Shown: positions 20,230 through 30,727 of the stretch, piece by piece | Layout of the letters: each line of letters opens with the position of its first letter | Numbering within the stretch: position 1 is the first letter of the stretch | NCBI GenBank assembly: GCA_020310875.1 | Contig: CM035433.1 | Location: 108,243,758-108,307,757, forward strand | Reading direction: 5' to 3' | From: Ceratopteris richardii | Lineage: Eukaryota > Streptophyta > Polypodiopsida > Polypodiales > Pteridaceae | DNA: 64,000 bases | Position numbers and translations under genes: made by a program | Notes under the pieces: model-generated | Databases searched by the model: none | Seen by the model: only the letters and a program-made list of their open reading frames with translations | Told to the model about the DNA's origin: nothing

Positions 20230-21263
20230 TGTTGGTGCATACCAATCACCAATTGAAGGCTTGGAAGATCAAATGATGAAGGAAGAATCAATTCCTAAAG
20301 TATGGAAGAAGATTACATTCAGAGGACAAGAGAAGTGTACACATATGTACATTAGTATAGTCATAGATGACTTAGATCTTTTGTTCAGTAAGAATCATGT
20401 ACAAATTATCTATAAATACTTTGAGAAAAGTCGGGGTATGTATGAGAGCATATGTGACAATAGTTAGAAGCCAAGAATGAGGAAGTTAGAAGTCATGTGA
20501 TAGAGGAAAAGTTAGTTGAGTTAGCTCTCATCACTCAGTTGTATTTCTTCTGAGTAAAGAAAAATATTTGCGCCCGATGTTTCTGCGTGTTCTCCTTCTA
20601 CAGTAGATCAATTGTGAAATGCTTTTGTACAAGTCTAAGTTGAGAGTTGCTTGACCTCTGTGCAAAGTTTTAGCTTCCAATTGTAATCAGGCTGAGTGAA
20701 TTGAGTGTAGGAACATTCATATGTGAAGTGTGTTCACAGGTTCCTAAAACAGGCGCATATTTCGAAGTTAATGTTTTGATCATTTCTCCTAGCACAATTT
20801 AAAGTTTTGCATGAGTGAGGGCTTAATCTTTAAGTTGGAAGATAGGCTACTCATGGCTAGAAGCATTTTGTAAAACGGGTTATATTCAAGGAGAACCAAG
20901 TCTTAAAAGTTACAGGTGTAAAGTCGACTGTTTTGGATGACAGTTTCTGACATAGGTAACTTGTGAAGTCAATTTCTCAAGTTATACTAAACCTTTTGAA
21001 GTGATTCAACTTGGAGTAGATGCGCAATCTCTAGGAGATGATTCGTACAAAGTTTCATCAAAAACTTTACACGTTTGATAGGTCAATGTGAAGAAATAGT
21101 GCAGCAGACTTTTCTGTGTTTCATCTTCTTCACAGATTTGTTAATCTTTTGACAATTAGTAGTTGATCCTCTAAATTAGTGGAAGGTTTTGACTTATTCT
21201 TGGTATGGAGGTATTCTAATCACAAGAATAAGTTGTTCTTTTGGAGATTAACACTCTCCATCA
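20230..21263 (+). repeat. 3' LTR of element A
   Basis: 1,034 bp, same ends as the 5' LTR, two substitutions by eye. It is followed by the target repeat ACGAG at 21264-21268. Confidence 0.95.
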
Positions 21264-21484
21264 ACGAGGAAGCATGTGAAGACGGATTACAACAAAGTAG
21301 TGGGGATCCAGGTAAATCATTTTTCCAAAAGCAATATGTTTTATAATACTTTTCAAAACTCTCAACAGTGATTTTCATCACTCTTGTATCATATGTAACA
21401 TAGAACAACCACCTTTGTAATTAGTCGCTCCATTTTGTGCAAGCCGAGGAGTCCTCGAGCTTGATGAGCTTAGGTAGAACTTAG
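21264..21484 (+). repeat. Gypsy LTR fragment G, right piece
   Basis: This continues the LTR begun at 14762. It shares CTCCATTTTGTGCAAGC, GAGGAGTCCTCGAGCTTGA and neighbouring text with 9150-9215. It breaks off after about 220 bases of LTR, before the TATA box, where copia D begins. Confidence 0.65.
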
Positions 21485-22913
21485 TAACTCATGAAGTATC
21501 ATACCCATATCTTATTGGTTTCTTACTCTCTCTTTGTGATCTCCTCAAGGCTTGCTTGGATGATTCAGGTATGTCTTCCAACCTCTTCATCTTGGCTTTG
21601 CCTTTTGATTTCCATGCTTTGAACTCGTCCAAGTTGATGGTGTCCTCATCATCTGATTTGATGTCTTCAATTGTGTTTGGCTTCTCCTTGGTGAGGCTTG
21701 GAAATTCTTCTTCCAAGGCATATGGCAACTTGACCTTTTTGCATTCACTCTCAAACCAAGAATCATTCTCATCAAACACAACATCTCTACTAACCATAAG
21801 TCCTTTGTTGGATGGATTATAAAACCCGTATCCTTTTTTATTTAAATCATATCCTATGAAGATGCACTTCTCTGCCTTAGGGTCTAGCTTACCTCTTATT
21901 TGAGATGGAACATGCACATAAGCAACACAACCAAATATTTTGCAATGTTCAAGTGATGGCCTTCTACCATGCCATGCCTCATATGGGGTCATCCCATCAA
22001 GTGACTTAGAGGGTAACCTGTTAATAAGGTAAGCGGCAGTAGAAACACTCTCTGCCCACAAGTAATTTGGAAGCTTCTTTTCATTAAGCATTGATCTAGG
22101 TGCTTCCACAATCAATTTGTTTCTCCTCTCTGCTACTCCATTTTGCTCAAGAGTATACCTAGTAGTAATCTCCCTTTTGATACCTCTGTCCTCCAAAAAT
22201 GCATCAAATTCATTGGAAAAGTACTCACCTCCTCCATCTGACCTTATCTTCTTTAGGCTTTTTCCTGTTTGATTTTCCAGAAGTGCAAGGTACTTCTTGA
22301 AGCAACTAAACACTTCATCTTTGTGTTTCATGAAATACAAGATAGTCCACCTACTCAAATCATTAATGAATGACACATAGTACCTTGAGCGTGAAATTGA
22401 AGGGTCCTTGCTTAGTCCCCACACATCTTTGTGGACAAGTTCCAAATAATCTTCATGCATATAGCCATTCTTTGTAAAGGGTAACTTGTGTGATTTACCA
22501 AATTGACATGCACCATATTTATAGATCATGTGTTGCTTGGGTACGTTAGGTATCCCAAGTACACATTGATCTCTACATATTTGCTTCAAGGTTCTCTCAC
22601 CAATGTGCCCTAGTCTTTTGTGCCAAATCTCTAATTCAGATAATGTTTGATCCGTATAGTTGTAAAGTGTAATGTTTCTAGTGTCCTCAAGCTCAAATGT
22701 AAATAATCTACCTGTTTTGTCACCTTTAGAAATTCTCTTGAATCCATGTTGCGGGTCCTCCACAAAAGCCCCATATTTATTGAACCTAACCTCCAAACCC
22801 TTTTCCACTATCTATCCAACACTCATCAAATTCTCTATGATAGTAGGTACATAAAGAACTCTGCTCAACAGATTTCTATTCCCATCAGAAATTTTGACAT
22901 TTCCTACCTTGAC
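21485..22913 (-). pseudogene. Copia element D: protease end to integrase-RT linker
   Basis: Read on the minus strand from 22913: LLSRVLYVPTI of the protease tail, a stop in place of Gln before IVEKGLEVRF, then an open 439-residue frame (22808-21489) with integrase zinc-binding part (HKRLGHIGERT, KYGACQFGKSH), catalytic segment (DVWGLSKDPS, FINDLSRW, GGGEYF, NGVAERRN) and linker to RYGYDTS. Note N for D in FINDLSRW, a catalytic-site change, and KYGACQ for the usual KCGACQ. RT and RNase H are absent because D stops at the G fragment (21484). Its 5' part continues at 29430-29655 on the far side of element B. Confidence 0.85.
22909..22913. repeat. Target-site duplication of element B (left copy)
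   Basis: TTGAC directly before the 5' LTR, repeated at 29430-29434 after the 3' LTR. Removing B and one copy rejoins the reading frame of D. Confidence 0.95.
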
Positions 22914-24046
22914 TGTTGGTGCAAACAAGCCTTAACACTTGGACTTGTTTTGTGACTTGAAGACTCAACATGAAGATTGCACAAAGATCACTTAGCTTTG
23001 GATATCAACATTGAAGTTTATTGCAAAAGTTTGGATTACTTCATTTCAAGAAAGAGCATAGGAACACATGCCTATGCTTAGTTACTTATTACTTCATGTA
23101 AAAGTCCATGTGACTTTATTAACAATGTAATCATACCTACTAGACTAGAGTCGTGGAAAAGTTAGATGATCTAGTTGAGGGAATATCTCCCTAAGTCTAG
23201 TGGAGAGAATCAAGGGAGCTTTAATTTGAATTCAAATTCAAATTCATTCAAAAACTCCTATAAAAATCAATGTAAAAGTCGCGGGTTTTGTGACACTCTT
23301 CCCGAGGCTAATCCAAGCATATTTGTGAGAGTGTGAGAGCTACTACCTAGCCTACACCTCTGAGTACCATTGGGCATCATTCTACATGCCAATGGGAATG
23401 TACATTTGATAGTATCAATACATATACTCATAGTTTTTACTCTGTGTTTTCTCTGAGTGACTACCTCCAAGTCTGTCAACTTCAACAGGGCATATCTCAA
23501 GATCTACTGAACCAAATTTGATGATCAAGGGCTCATTGGAACCAGCTCAAAGCATTCTACAACACTACAAAGTTTCAAGTTAATCTATTCAGCCAATTGG
23601 GAGAAATCGCTGTCGAAGTGATCACTGGTATATTTCTGTGTGATTCCTAAAAAATCGGGGGTGTCCCTGATTTTGCTAAACATCATGCTCAGTGTATAGT
23701 TTGTCATTTGGAGTGATTTAACTTGCTAATGGTAGCTTGTTAAGCTAATTTAATACTCCCAGAAGGAATTAAACTAATTGCAAGTGTGCTGGACACACTG
23801 AGCTTAGGACTGAGCAGGTATCAATAGAGGAATAGAAAGTTTTTTGGAGTTGTGAAGGTTCAAAATCATCTGTTTTGATTTGGTCATTACTCAATCATTT
23901 TGTAAAGCACATATATAGTTTCTTGGTGTCATTTGGAAGCTCAAGGAGTCTCCTAACCATATCTAAAGAGAAAAAAGGGCAGGTGTGAAGCAGGTCTAGC
24001 AGCACCACCTTGATCTTCTGATTGTACCCAGCCATCACATCCAACA
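22914..24046 (+). repeat. 5' LTR of element B
   Basis: TGTTGGTGCAAACAAGCC ... CATCCAACA, 1,133 bp. The promoter region holds TTTGAATTCAAATTCAAATTC (23224-23244) and a TATA box CCTATAAAAATC at 23257-23268. The minus-strand frame at 23267-23500 recurs in the 3' LTR and is just LTR sequence. Confidence 0.95.
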
Positions 24047-24047
24047 G

Positions 24048-24059
24048 TGGTATCAGAGC
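24048..24059 (+). promoter_or_regulatory. Primer binding site of element B (initiator tRNA-Met)
   Basis: TGGTATCAGAGC, one base after the LTR. Confidence 0.95.
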
Positions 24060-24072
24060 AAACAAGGTAATC

Positions 24073-27000
24073 ATGGGTGATGGTTTCCCTTCCTTTATTG
24101 ACAAATTGGATAGGAATAACTACCAGGCATGGTCATTAAGAATGAAGACTTATCTACAAGGGAGAAGCTTGTATGGATACATATCAGGAGATGAGGAGTT
24201 GCCCTCATTCAAAACCAGAGGCCTACCTACAAAGGATGAGCATGAGAGACTTAATCAATGGTGTGCTAAAGATGCTTTAGCAAGGTCATATCTTCTAAAC
24301 TCTATCTCTGATTTCCTTCTACCTCATGTTAGGAACTGTAAGACTTCCCAAGAGACTTCTCAGCTATGGATTGAGTTTACAACTCTTAGGAAACAATCAA
24401 AACAATGTGTTTTAGATTTTGTCACCAAAGTCAAAGATATAGCAGATCAACTTGCAAGTATTGGAGAAGAGATTGAAGAAGAGCAAATTGTCAGACAAGT
24501 GATCAATGGACTCAAAGCAGATGACAAGTGGGAGAGCTTTACCACTGCAATGGACTTGTACATGGACATTCAAGCACCTGATCTAACAACTTTGATTGGA
24601 CAACTCTTTACACATGAAGCCAAGATCACAAAGAATGGAGAGCAATCAAAAGGTAACAATCCCTCTGCCCTATATACAGATAAGAAGTCTAAAGATAAGG
24701 GTAAAAGCAAGAAGGTTGATGATGAAGGATCCACCTCCCAAGCAAACTATGCAGGGAGAGGTAGATCATCTAGAGGTAGGGGCAGAGGAGGTAAGTCAGG
24801 TAGGGGGAGACCCTATAATCAATCTCCATGCAATATTTGTGGCTTGTCTAATCATACTACAGATGAATGCTACAAAAACTACAAGAACCAAAGAGGAAGA
24901 GGTCACCAAAGAGGAGGATACTTCCAAGGCAGAGGCAGGTTCAATCAATCTCAAGGCTACCATGGCTACAACAATAATTACAACAACAACTACAACAATA
25001 GCTACAATCACAATGGCAATTATCAAGGAGGATACAGGAACAGAAAGGATTACAACAATTATGCAGAGGATCAAGATGATTCCTTGTTGATTATGAACAT
25101 GACATCTAAATCAGGTATCAATGATGATCATTTGTTCTATATTGACTCAGGTTGCTCTAACCATGTAGCTGGGAATGTTGCCTTACTCTCTGATTTGGAA
25201 GAACCTAAAGGCAAGCACCAAGTGCAGACAGGTGATGACACTAAACACTCAGTGGTTAAAGTAGGTAATGTCAAAACAAGTGATGGTAATCAGAATTTGC
25301 TAAGCAGAGTATTGTATGTTCCAACAATCACCAAGAATCTGATGAGTGTAGGTCAGATTGTTGAAAAAGGTCTACAGGTCAGGTTCACTCAACATGGTGC
25401 ATATGTGGAGGATCCAAGACATGGATTCAGAAGGATAGCCAAGGGAGAGAAGTCAGGTAGATTGTTTACCTTTGAACTTGAGGATACTAAAAATATTGCC
25501 CTGTACAACTATAGGGACCAAACCCTATCAGAATTGGAGATGTGGCACAAGAGATTGGGTCACATTGGAGAGAGAACCATAAAGCAGATGAGCAGAGATC
25601 AATTTGTGCTTGGGATACCTAATGTATCCAAGCAACACATGATATACAAGTGTGGGGCTTGTCAATTTGGTAAGTCACACAGGTTGCCATATACCAAGAA
25701 AGGATTTATGCATGAAGATTACTTGGAATTGGTGCATACAGATGTGTGGGGACCAAGCAAGGAGCCATCCATATCTGGATCAAGGTACTATGTATCTTTT
25801 ATAGATGATTATAGCAGATGGACTGTCTTGTACTTCATGAAACATAAAGATGAAGTATTTAATTGCTTCAAAAGGTATCTTGCATTAGTAGAGAATCAAA
25901 CAGGTAGACATTTGAAGAGGTTAAGGTCTGATGGTGGTGGAGAATACTTCTCCAATGACTTTGAAGAGTTCTTGCAGGAAAGAGGCATCAAGAGGGAGAT
26001 TACCACAAGGTACTCACCTGAACAAAATGGGGTAGCTGAAAGAAGAAATAGACTCATTGTGGAGACAGCTAGGTCTATGCTTAATGAGAAGAAACTACCA
26101 AATTATCTTTGGGCAGAGAGTGTATCTACTGCCACATACTTGATCAACAGGTTGCCATCAAAGACACTTGATGGAATGACACCCTATGAGGCTTGGCATG
26201 GTAAGAGACCATCTCTGGATCATTGCAAGATTTTTGGGTGTGTTGCATATGTGCATATTCCCTCACAGGTAAGGGGAAAGCTAGACCCTAAGGCTGAAAA
26301 GTGTATCTTTATTGGTTATGATTTGAATCAGAAAGGATACAGGTTCTATAACCCCTCAAACAAAGGCTTCAAGGTAAGCAGAGATGTCATCTTTGATGAA
26401 AATGATTCATGGTATGATAATGAGTGCAGGAAAGTGAGCCTACCTTATGATATGGAAGAAGACTTTCCAAAGCTTGTCAGGCAAGAACCAACTCAGAATG
26501 AGGACACAAGCTCAGATGATGAAGACACCATCAACATTGAAGAATTCAAAGCTTGGAAATCCAAAGGGAAGATGAAGATGAAGCAACTTGAAGACAATCC
26601 AGAATCCTCAACTCAAGCTATGAGGAGATCTTCAAGGGAAAAGAAGAAACCTATTAGGTATGGATATGATACTTCACTTGTAACCAAGCACTCTGTATAT
26701 CTTGCAAAGGATATCTTAAGTGAAGAACCAGGTACATTTGAGGAAGCTATTACTAAACCAGAATGGAAGGAAGCAATGGATGAAGAAATGGAGGCTCTCA
26801 AGGAGAGTGATACTTGGGACTTGGTACCCAAGAAGGACTCCATGAAGGTGATAGGATCCAGATGGATCTACAAACTCAAAAGGAACTCAGATGGTACAAT
26901 AAGCAGGTACAAAGCTAGGTTGGTAGCCAAGGGTTTTGCACAAACCCAAGGCATTGATTATGAGGAGACATTTTCTCCTGTGGCAAAGATGCCAACTATC

Positions 27001-28257
27001 AAAATTATGGTGAGTGTAGCTGCATCCAAGAATTGGAACATGTACCAATTGGATGTGAAGAATGCATTCTTGAATGGATGGATATCTGAAGAGGTCTACA
27101 TGTCACAACCACCTGGCTATGAGGATCCTAATAAGGTAAATCATGTTTGCAAATTGAAGAAAGCTCTGTATGGATTGAAGCAGGCACCTAGAGCATGGAA
27201 CTATAGGTTGACAACCTATCTTTTGGATCAAGGATTTGTGATGAGTAAAGCAGATACTTCATTGTTTATAAAGAAGAACAATTCAGAGGTAATATACTTG
27301 TGTGTCTATGTTGATGACATCATTATTACAGGAAATGATGTTCAAGGAATTAGACACATCAAAGGTCAAATGATGAAGGAATTCAAGATCAATGATCTTG
27401 GATTATTGAAGTACTTCCTAGGACTTGAATTGGTCTACACGAATTCAGGTATATACATTACTCAGAAGAAGTATATTCAGGACATGGTCAAGAAGTTTAA
27501 CTTGCAGGAAGCTAAAGTCTCAAACATTCCTATGGAGGTCAACCACAAACTCAGTGCACATGAAGGAGAAGAACTCAAGGATATTACAGGTTACCAAAGT
27601 TTGGTAGGTAGTCTCAATTATGCTACCTTAACTAGGATTGATATCTCATATGGTGTCAGTGTACTTAGTCAATTTATGCATAAGCCAAGAGTACCACATT
27701 TGGAGGCAGCCAAGAAGATAGTAAAGTATCTAAAGGGAACACAAAATCATGGTTTGTATTACCCATATTCATCAGATATTGATATCAAGGTATACTCAGA
27801 TGCAGATTGGGCAGGTTGTAAGGATGACAGGAGAAGTACATCTGGTTACATATGCTTTGCAGGTGATAAACCTATTTCTTGGTCATCCAAGAAACAACCC
27901 ACAGTGGCTCTATCATCTACTGAGGCAGAGTACAGAGGGCTAGCCAATGCCACTCAAGAAGCAATATGGTTGAAGTTACTCTATTCAGAATTGGGCCTAT
28001 ACATAAGGCCACCTATCATATTTGGTGATAACACAAGTTCACTCCATCTAGCTGCTAATCCTGTGTATCATGCTAGGACAAAACACATAGAGGTGCATTA
28101 CCACTATGTGAGGGAGAAACTACTTAGCAAGGAAATCCAATTGTCTTATGTGTCCACTAATATTCAATGTGCAGATTTGCTTACAAAAGCTCTGGATGGG
28201 AGCAAGCTATGCAAGTTTAAATTCATGATTGGATTACAGGATATCATTGAAGACTAA
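24073..28257 (+). CDS. Gag-Pol polyprotein of copia element B, intact
   Basis: 1,394 residues from the ATG at 24073. The frame is open from 24022, but its first 17 codons lie in the LTR and primer site, so I use the Met in MGDGFPS, as in element C. Order: Gag; RGG-rich arms around the zinc knuckle CNICGLSNHTTDEC (about 252-265); an Asn/Tyr-rich run; protease IDSGCSNH (356); integrase HKRLGH (490), DVWGP, FIDDYSRW (575), GVAERRN (652); linker RYGYDTSLVTKHS; RT with DVKNAFLNGW and YVDDIIITG (1078); RNase H SDADWAG (1241) and STEAEYRG. All catalytic residues expected for protease, integrase and RT are visible. Compared with C, Gag lacks about 16 residues between CKTSQET and QLWIEF, an in-frame loss of a conserved helix. 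That could impair particle assembly although Pol is whole. Copia Gag-Pol is made as one protein and cut by its protease. Confidence 0.97.
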   Translation: MGDGFPSFIDKLDRNNYQAWSLRMKTYLQGRSLYGYISGDEELPSFKTRGLPTKDEHERLNQWCAKDALARSYLLNSISDFLLPHVRNCKTSQETSQLWIEFTTLRKQSKQCVLDFVTKVKDIADQLASIGEEIEEEQIVRQVINGLKADDKWESFTTAMDLYMDIQAPDLTTLIGQLFTHEAKITKNGEQSKGNNPSALYTDKKSKDKGKSKKVDDEGSTSQANYAGRGRSSRGRGRGGKSGRGRPYNQSPCNICGLSNHTTDECYKNYKNQRGRGHQRGGYFQGRGRFNQSQGYHGYNNNYNNNYNNSYNHNGNYQGGYRNRKDYNNYAEDQDDSLLIMNMTSKSGINDDHLFYIDSGCSNHVAGNVALLSDLEEPKGKHQVQTGDDTKHSVVKVGNVKTSDGNQNLLSRVLYVPTITKNLMSVGQIVEKGLQVRFTQHGAYVEDPRHGFRRIAKGEKSGRLFTFELEDTKNIALYNYRDQTLSELEMWHKRLGHIGERTIKQMSRDQFVLGIPNVSKQHMIYKCGACQFGKSHRLPYTKKGFMHEDYLELVHTDVWGPSKEPSISGSRYYVSFIDDYSRWTVLYFMKHKDEVFNCFKRYLALVENQTGRHLKRLRSDGGGEYFSNDFEEFLQERGIKREITTRYSPEQNGVAERRNRLIVETARSMLNEKKLPNYLWAESVSTATYLINRLPSKTLDGMTPYEAWHGKRPSLDHCKIFGCVAYVHIPSQVRGKLDPKAEKCIFIGYDLNQKGYRFYNPSNKGFKVSRDVIFDENDSWYDNECRKVSLPYDMEEDFPKLVRQEPTQNEDTSSDDEDTINIEEFKAWKSKGKMKMKQLEDNPESSTQAMRRSSREKKKPIRYGYDTSLVTKHSVYLAKDILSEEPGTFEEAITKPEWKEAMDEEMEALKESDTWDLVPKKDSMKVIGSRWIYKLKRNSDGTISRYKARLVAKGFAQTQGIDYEETFSPVAKMPTIKIMVSVAASKNWNMYQLDVKNAFLNGWISEEVYMSQPPGYEDPNKVNHVCKLKKALYGLKQAPRAWNYRLTTYLLDQGFVMSKADTSLFIKKNNSEVIYLCVYVDDIIITGNDVQGIRHIKGQMMKEFKINDLGLLKYFLGLELVYTNSGIYITQKKYIQDMVKKFNLQEAKVSNIPMEVNHKLSAHEGEELKDITGYQSLVGSLNYATLTRIDISYGVSVLSQFMHKPRVPHLEAAKKIVKYLKGTQNHGLYYPYSSDIDIKVYSDADWAGCKDDRRSTSGYICFAGDKPISWSSKKQPTVALSSTEAEYRGLANATQEAIWLKLLYSELGLYIRPPIIFGDNTSSLHLAANPVYHARTKHIEVHYHYVREKLLSKEIQLSYVSTNIQCADLLTKALDGSKLCKFKFMIGLQDIIED

Positions 28258-28286
28258 ATATGAAGACTCAAGCAAGTGTTTGGCTT

Positions 28287-28296
28287 GAGGGGGAGC
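28287..28296 (+). promoter_or_regulatory. Polypurine tract of element B
   Basis: GAGGGGGAGC directly before TGTTGGTG of the 3' LTR, 30 bases after the stop codon. Confidence 0.9.
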
Positions 28297-29429
28297 TGTT
28301 GGTGCAAACAAGCCTTAACACTTGGACTTGTTTTGTGACTTGAAGACTCAACATGAAGATTGCACAAAGATCACTTAGCTTTGGATATCAACATTGAAGT
28401 TTATTGCAAAAGTTTGGATTACTTCATTTCAAGAAAGAGCATAGGAACACATGCCTATGCTTAGTTACTTATTACTTCATGTAAAAGTCCATGTGACTTT
28501 ATTAACAATGTAATCATACCTACTAGACTAGAGTCGTGGAAAAGTTAGATGATCTAGTTGAGGGAATATCTCCCTAAGTCTAGTGGAGAGAATCAAGGGA
28601 GCTTTAATTTGAATTCAAATTCAAATTCATTCAAAAACTCCTATAAAAATCAATGTAAAAGTCGCGGGTTTTGTGACACTCTTCCCGAGGCTAATCCAAG
28701 CATATTTGTGAGAGTGTGAGAGCTACTACCTAGCCTACACCTCTGAGTACCATTGGGCATCATTCTACATGCCAATGGGAATGTACATTTGATAGTATCA
28801 ATACATATACTCATAGTTTTTACTCTGTGTTTTCTCTGAGTGACTACCTCCAAGTCTGTCAACTTCAACAGGGCATATCTCAAGATCTACTGAACCAAAT
28901 TTGATGATCAAGGGCTCATTGGAACCAGCTCAAAGCATTCTACAACACTACAAAGTTTCAAGTCAATCTATTCAGCCAATTGGGAGAAATCGCTGTCGAA
29001 GTGATCACTGGTATATTTCTGTGTGATTCCTAAAAAATCGGGGGTGTCCCTGATTTTGCTAAACATCATGCTCAGTGTATAGTTTGTCATTTGGAGTGAT
29101 TTAACTTGCTAATGGTAGCTTGTTAAGCTAATTTAATACTCCCAGAAGGAATTAAACTAATTGCAAGTGTGCTGGACATACTGAGCTTAGGACTGAGCAG
29201 GTATCAATACAGGAATAGAAAGTTTTTTGGAGTTGTGAAGGTTCAAAATCATCTGTTTTGATTTGGTCATTACTCAATCATTTTGTAAAGCACATATATA
29301 GTTTCTTGGTGTCATTTGGAAGCTCAAGGAGTCTCCTAACCATATCTAAAGAGAAAAAAGGGCAGGTGTGAAGCAGGTCTAGCAGCACCACCTTGATCTT
29401 CTGATTGTACCCAGCCATCACATCCAACA
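28297..29429 (+). repeat. 3' LTR of element B
   Basis: 1,133 bp, same length and ends as the 5' LTR, about three substitutions by eye, followed by TTGAC. Confidence 0.95.
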
Positions 29430-29655
29430 TTGACCACTGAATGCTTGGTGTCATCACCTCTTTGCATTTGGTGCTTTCCCTTGGGCTCCTCAAGATCAGA
29501 AAGGAGAGCTACATTGCCTGCTACATGGTTTGAACAACTTGAGTCAATATAGAAGAAGTGCTCATCATTCATACCTTGCTTTGAAGTCATGTTCATAATG
29601 AGAAGAGAATCCTCTTGATTTTCTCTATAATTGTTGAAGTCTTTTAAGTTTTGGC
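29430..29655 (-). pseudogene. Copia element D: Gag end and protease start
   Basis: Minus-strand residues KDFNNYRENQEDSLL, then FYIDSSCSNHVAG (the protease motif is DSS instead of DSG, a likely inactivating change) and SDLEEPKGKHQMQ up to the B insertion. The frame continues at 22913. The rest of Gag and the 5' LTR are missing beyond about 29655. Confidence 0.85.
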
Positions 29656-30136
29656 ACCAACTAAAAGTTATTCCCTTGATCTTGGAGATATTCTCTCATT
29701 GAAAACTCGTAGCTAATATGCTTCCTACCTCCAGGAGATACAAGTCTCTTGAAACATTCTCAATGATTTAATGTTTTACAAATGGTAAATGATCCAATGT
29801 TACAAGCTAGGATTCACATGATCCATCAAATGGTTGGACATGTTTTTTCCATGCCTAGCAAAATGTGAAGGCTTGGAGATTTGCACCAACAATAAGGAGA
29901 CACTCATCCACCAAGGAGGAGATTTGAACCCACAACCTTAGATTCACAAGTCCAATGTTTTAAAACTACAATATTCACCTTTGTTGTCACACTACTTTTT
30001 ACTTATATTTAATATAACTTTCATCTCACTTACTTTTTCAATTACCAAGAATCACCCTTGCCTTTTCTATTTGAATTAAAAAATTCTTAAATTTCTTTTA
30101 TAGCTTAAGCAAGGTGGTTTCCTCTTTTACACACCC
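29656..30136. other. Unassigned spacer
   Basis: No coding frame. GATTTGAACCCAC at 29921-29933 resembles the reverse of a Pol III B box, as in tRNA-derived SINEs, but no tRNA fold or poly-A end is evident. This may include the leader of the chromovirus gag that follows. Confidence 0.35.
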
Positions 30137-30727
30137 ATGGATCCTACATATATCGTGGAGGACTTTGGTGAATTATCTCTACCCGAGGTACCGGTCGAAC
30201 CACAATTGGAGCTCTTACATAATGAACTTTGAGGTGCCCAAAACAAGATCAAGAACATGATGAATTACTTCAAAAGATGCATTCTGAGGAGGATAACCTT
30301 GCATGGTTAGTGAATACTATTAATACTCAAGCTCATGATTATTCCAAGATTGGTAGAAAGAACTTCCAATTCTCATGGTTTGATAGTCATAAGAATGGTC
30401 AACTTTTTTTATCATGGTTATCCTAGTTTGAAGCTTTTTATTCATATGAATTCTCCTCTGAAAATGATAAATTGAAGGGTGCTACTAATAATCTTGTAGG
30501 AAAAGCCCAACTACAGTGGAATGGTTTATGACATAGTGCAGATCGTCCCACAACATGGAAAGCTTTGATGAGAAGGTTAAGAAGTCTTTTCTTCCTCCTC
30601 AGTTTGATCTACATGTTTGACATTTATGAACCACATTCACATGGAAGGAGGGTGATACCATTGTCAGAGAAATATGCTCTCTGTTATTTGATGAGGGATG
30701 ATAAATTTGTTTTGTTCAAGGGTTTCT
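30137..30727 (+). pseudogene. Chromovirus N: Gag fragment
   Basis: The ATG at 30137 opens MDPTYIVEDFGELSL, then the frame shifts. Pieces LFLSWLS-FEAFYSYEFSSENDKLKG and GKAQLQWNGL followed by TWKALMRRLRSLFLPP fit the capsid pattern of Ty3/gypsy Gag (F..WL..FE..F.....D..K...A...L.G.A..WW). Several stops and frameshifts make it inactive. It is cut at 30727 by the LTR of copia L, and the same element resumes at about 35057. Confidence 0.65.

Larger units (their letters stand above)
14794..21263 (+). mobile_element. Complete Ty1/copia retrotransposon A
   Basis: 6.47 kb with two 1,034-bp LTRs, primer site, one long pol frame, purine tract and a matching 5-bp target duplication. By eye the LTRs differ at only two positions (15116/20552 and 15361/20797), so insertion was recent. 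It lies inside a gypsy LTR fragment. The frame has two in-frame TGA stops, so it is probably not autonomous now. Confidence 0.95.
22914..29429 (+). mobile_element. Complete Ty1/copia retrotransposon B with intact frame
   Basis: 6.52 kb: two 1,133-bp LTRs, primer site, uninterrupted Gag-Pol, purine tract and TTGAC target duplication. By eye the LTRs differ at about three positions (for example TTAATC/TCAATC near 23580/28963, and ACACACT/ACATACT). It is inserted in copia D in the opposite orientation. It is the only element in the window that may still encode a full polyprotein, though its Gag has a deletion. Confidence 0.95.

Noticed and set aside
20261-20467. Plus-strand small frame beginning MEDQMMKEES, also at 14837-15031
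   Set aside because: LTR sequence of element A present in both copies, with no motif or independent support.
23267-23500. Minus-strand 77-residue frame, repeated at 28650-28883
   Set aside because: It lies wholly inside the two LTRs of element B and recurs only because the LTRs are copies.
29921-29933. tRNA gene
   Set aside because: Only a B-box-like string; no acceptor stem, D-arm or anticodon arm could be built around it.
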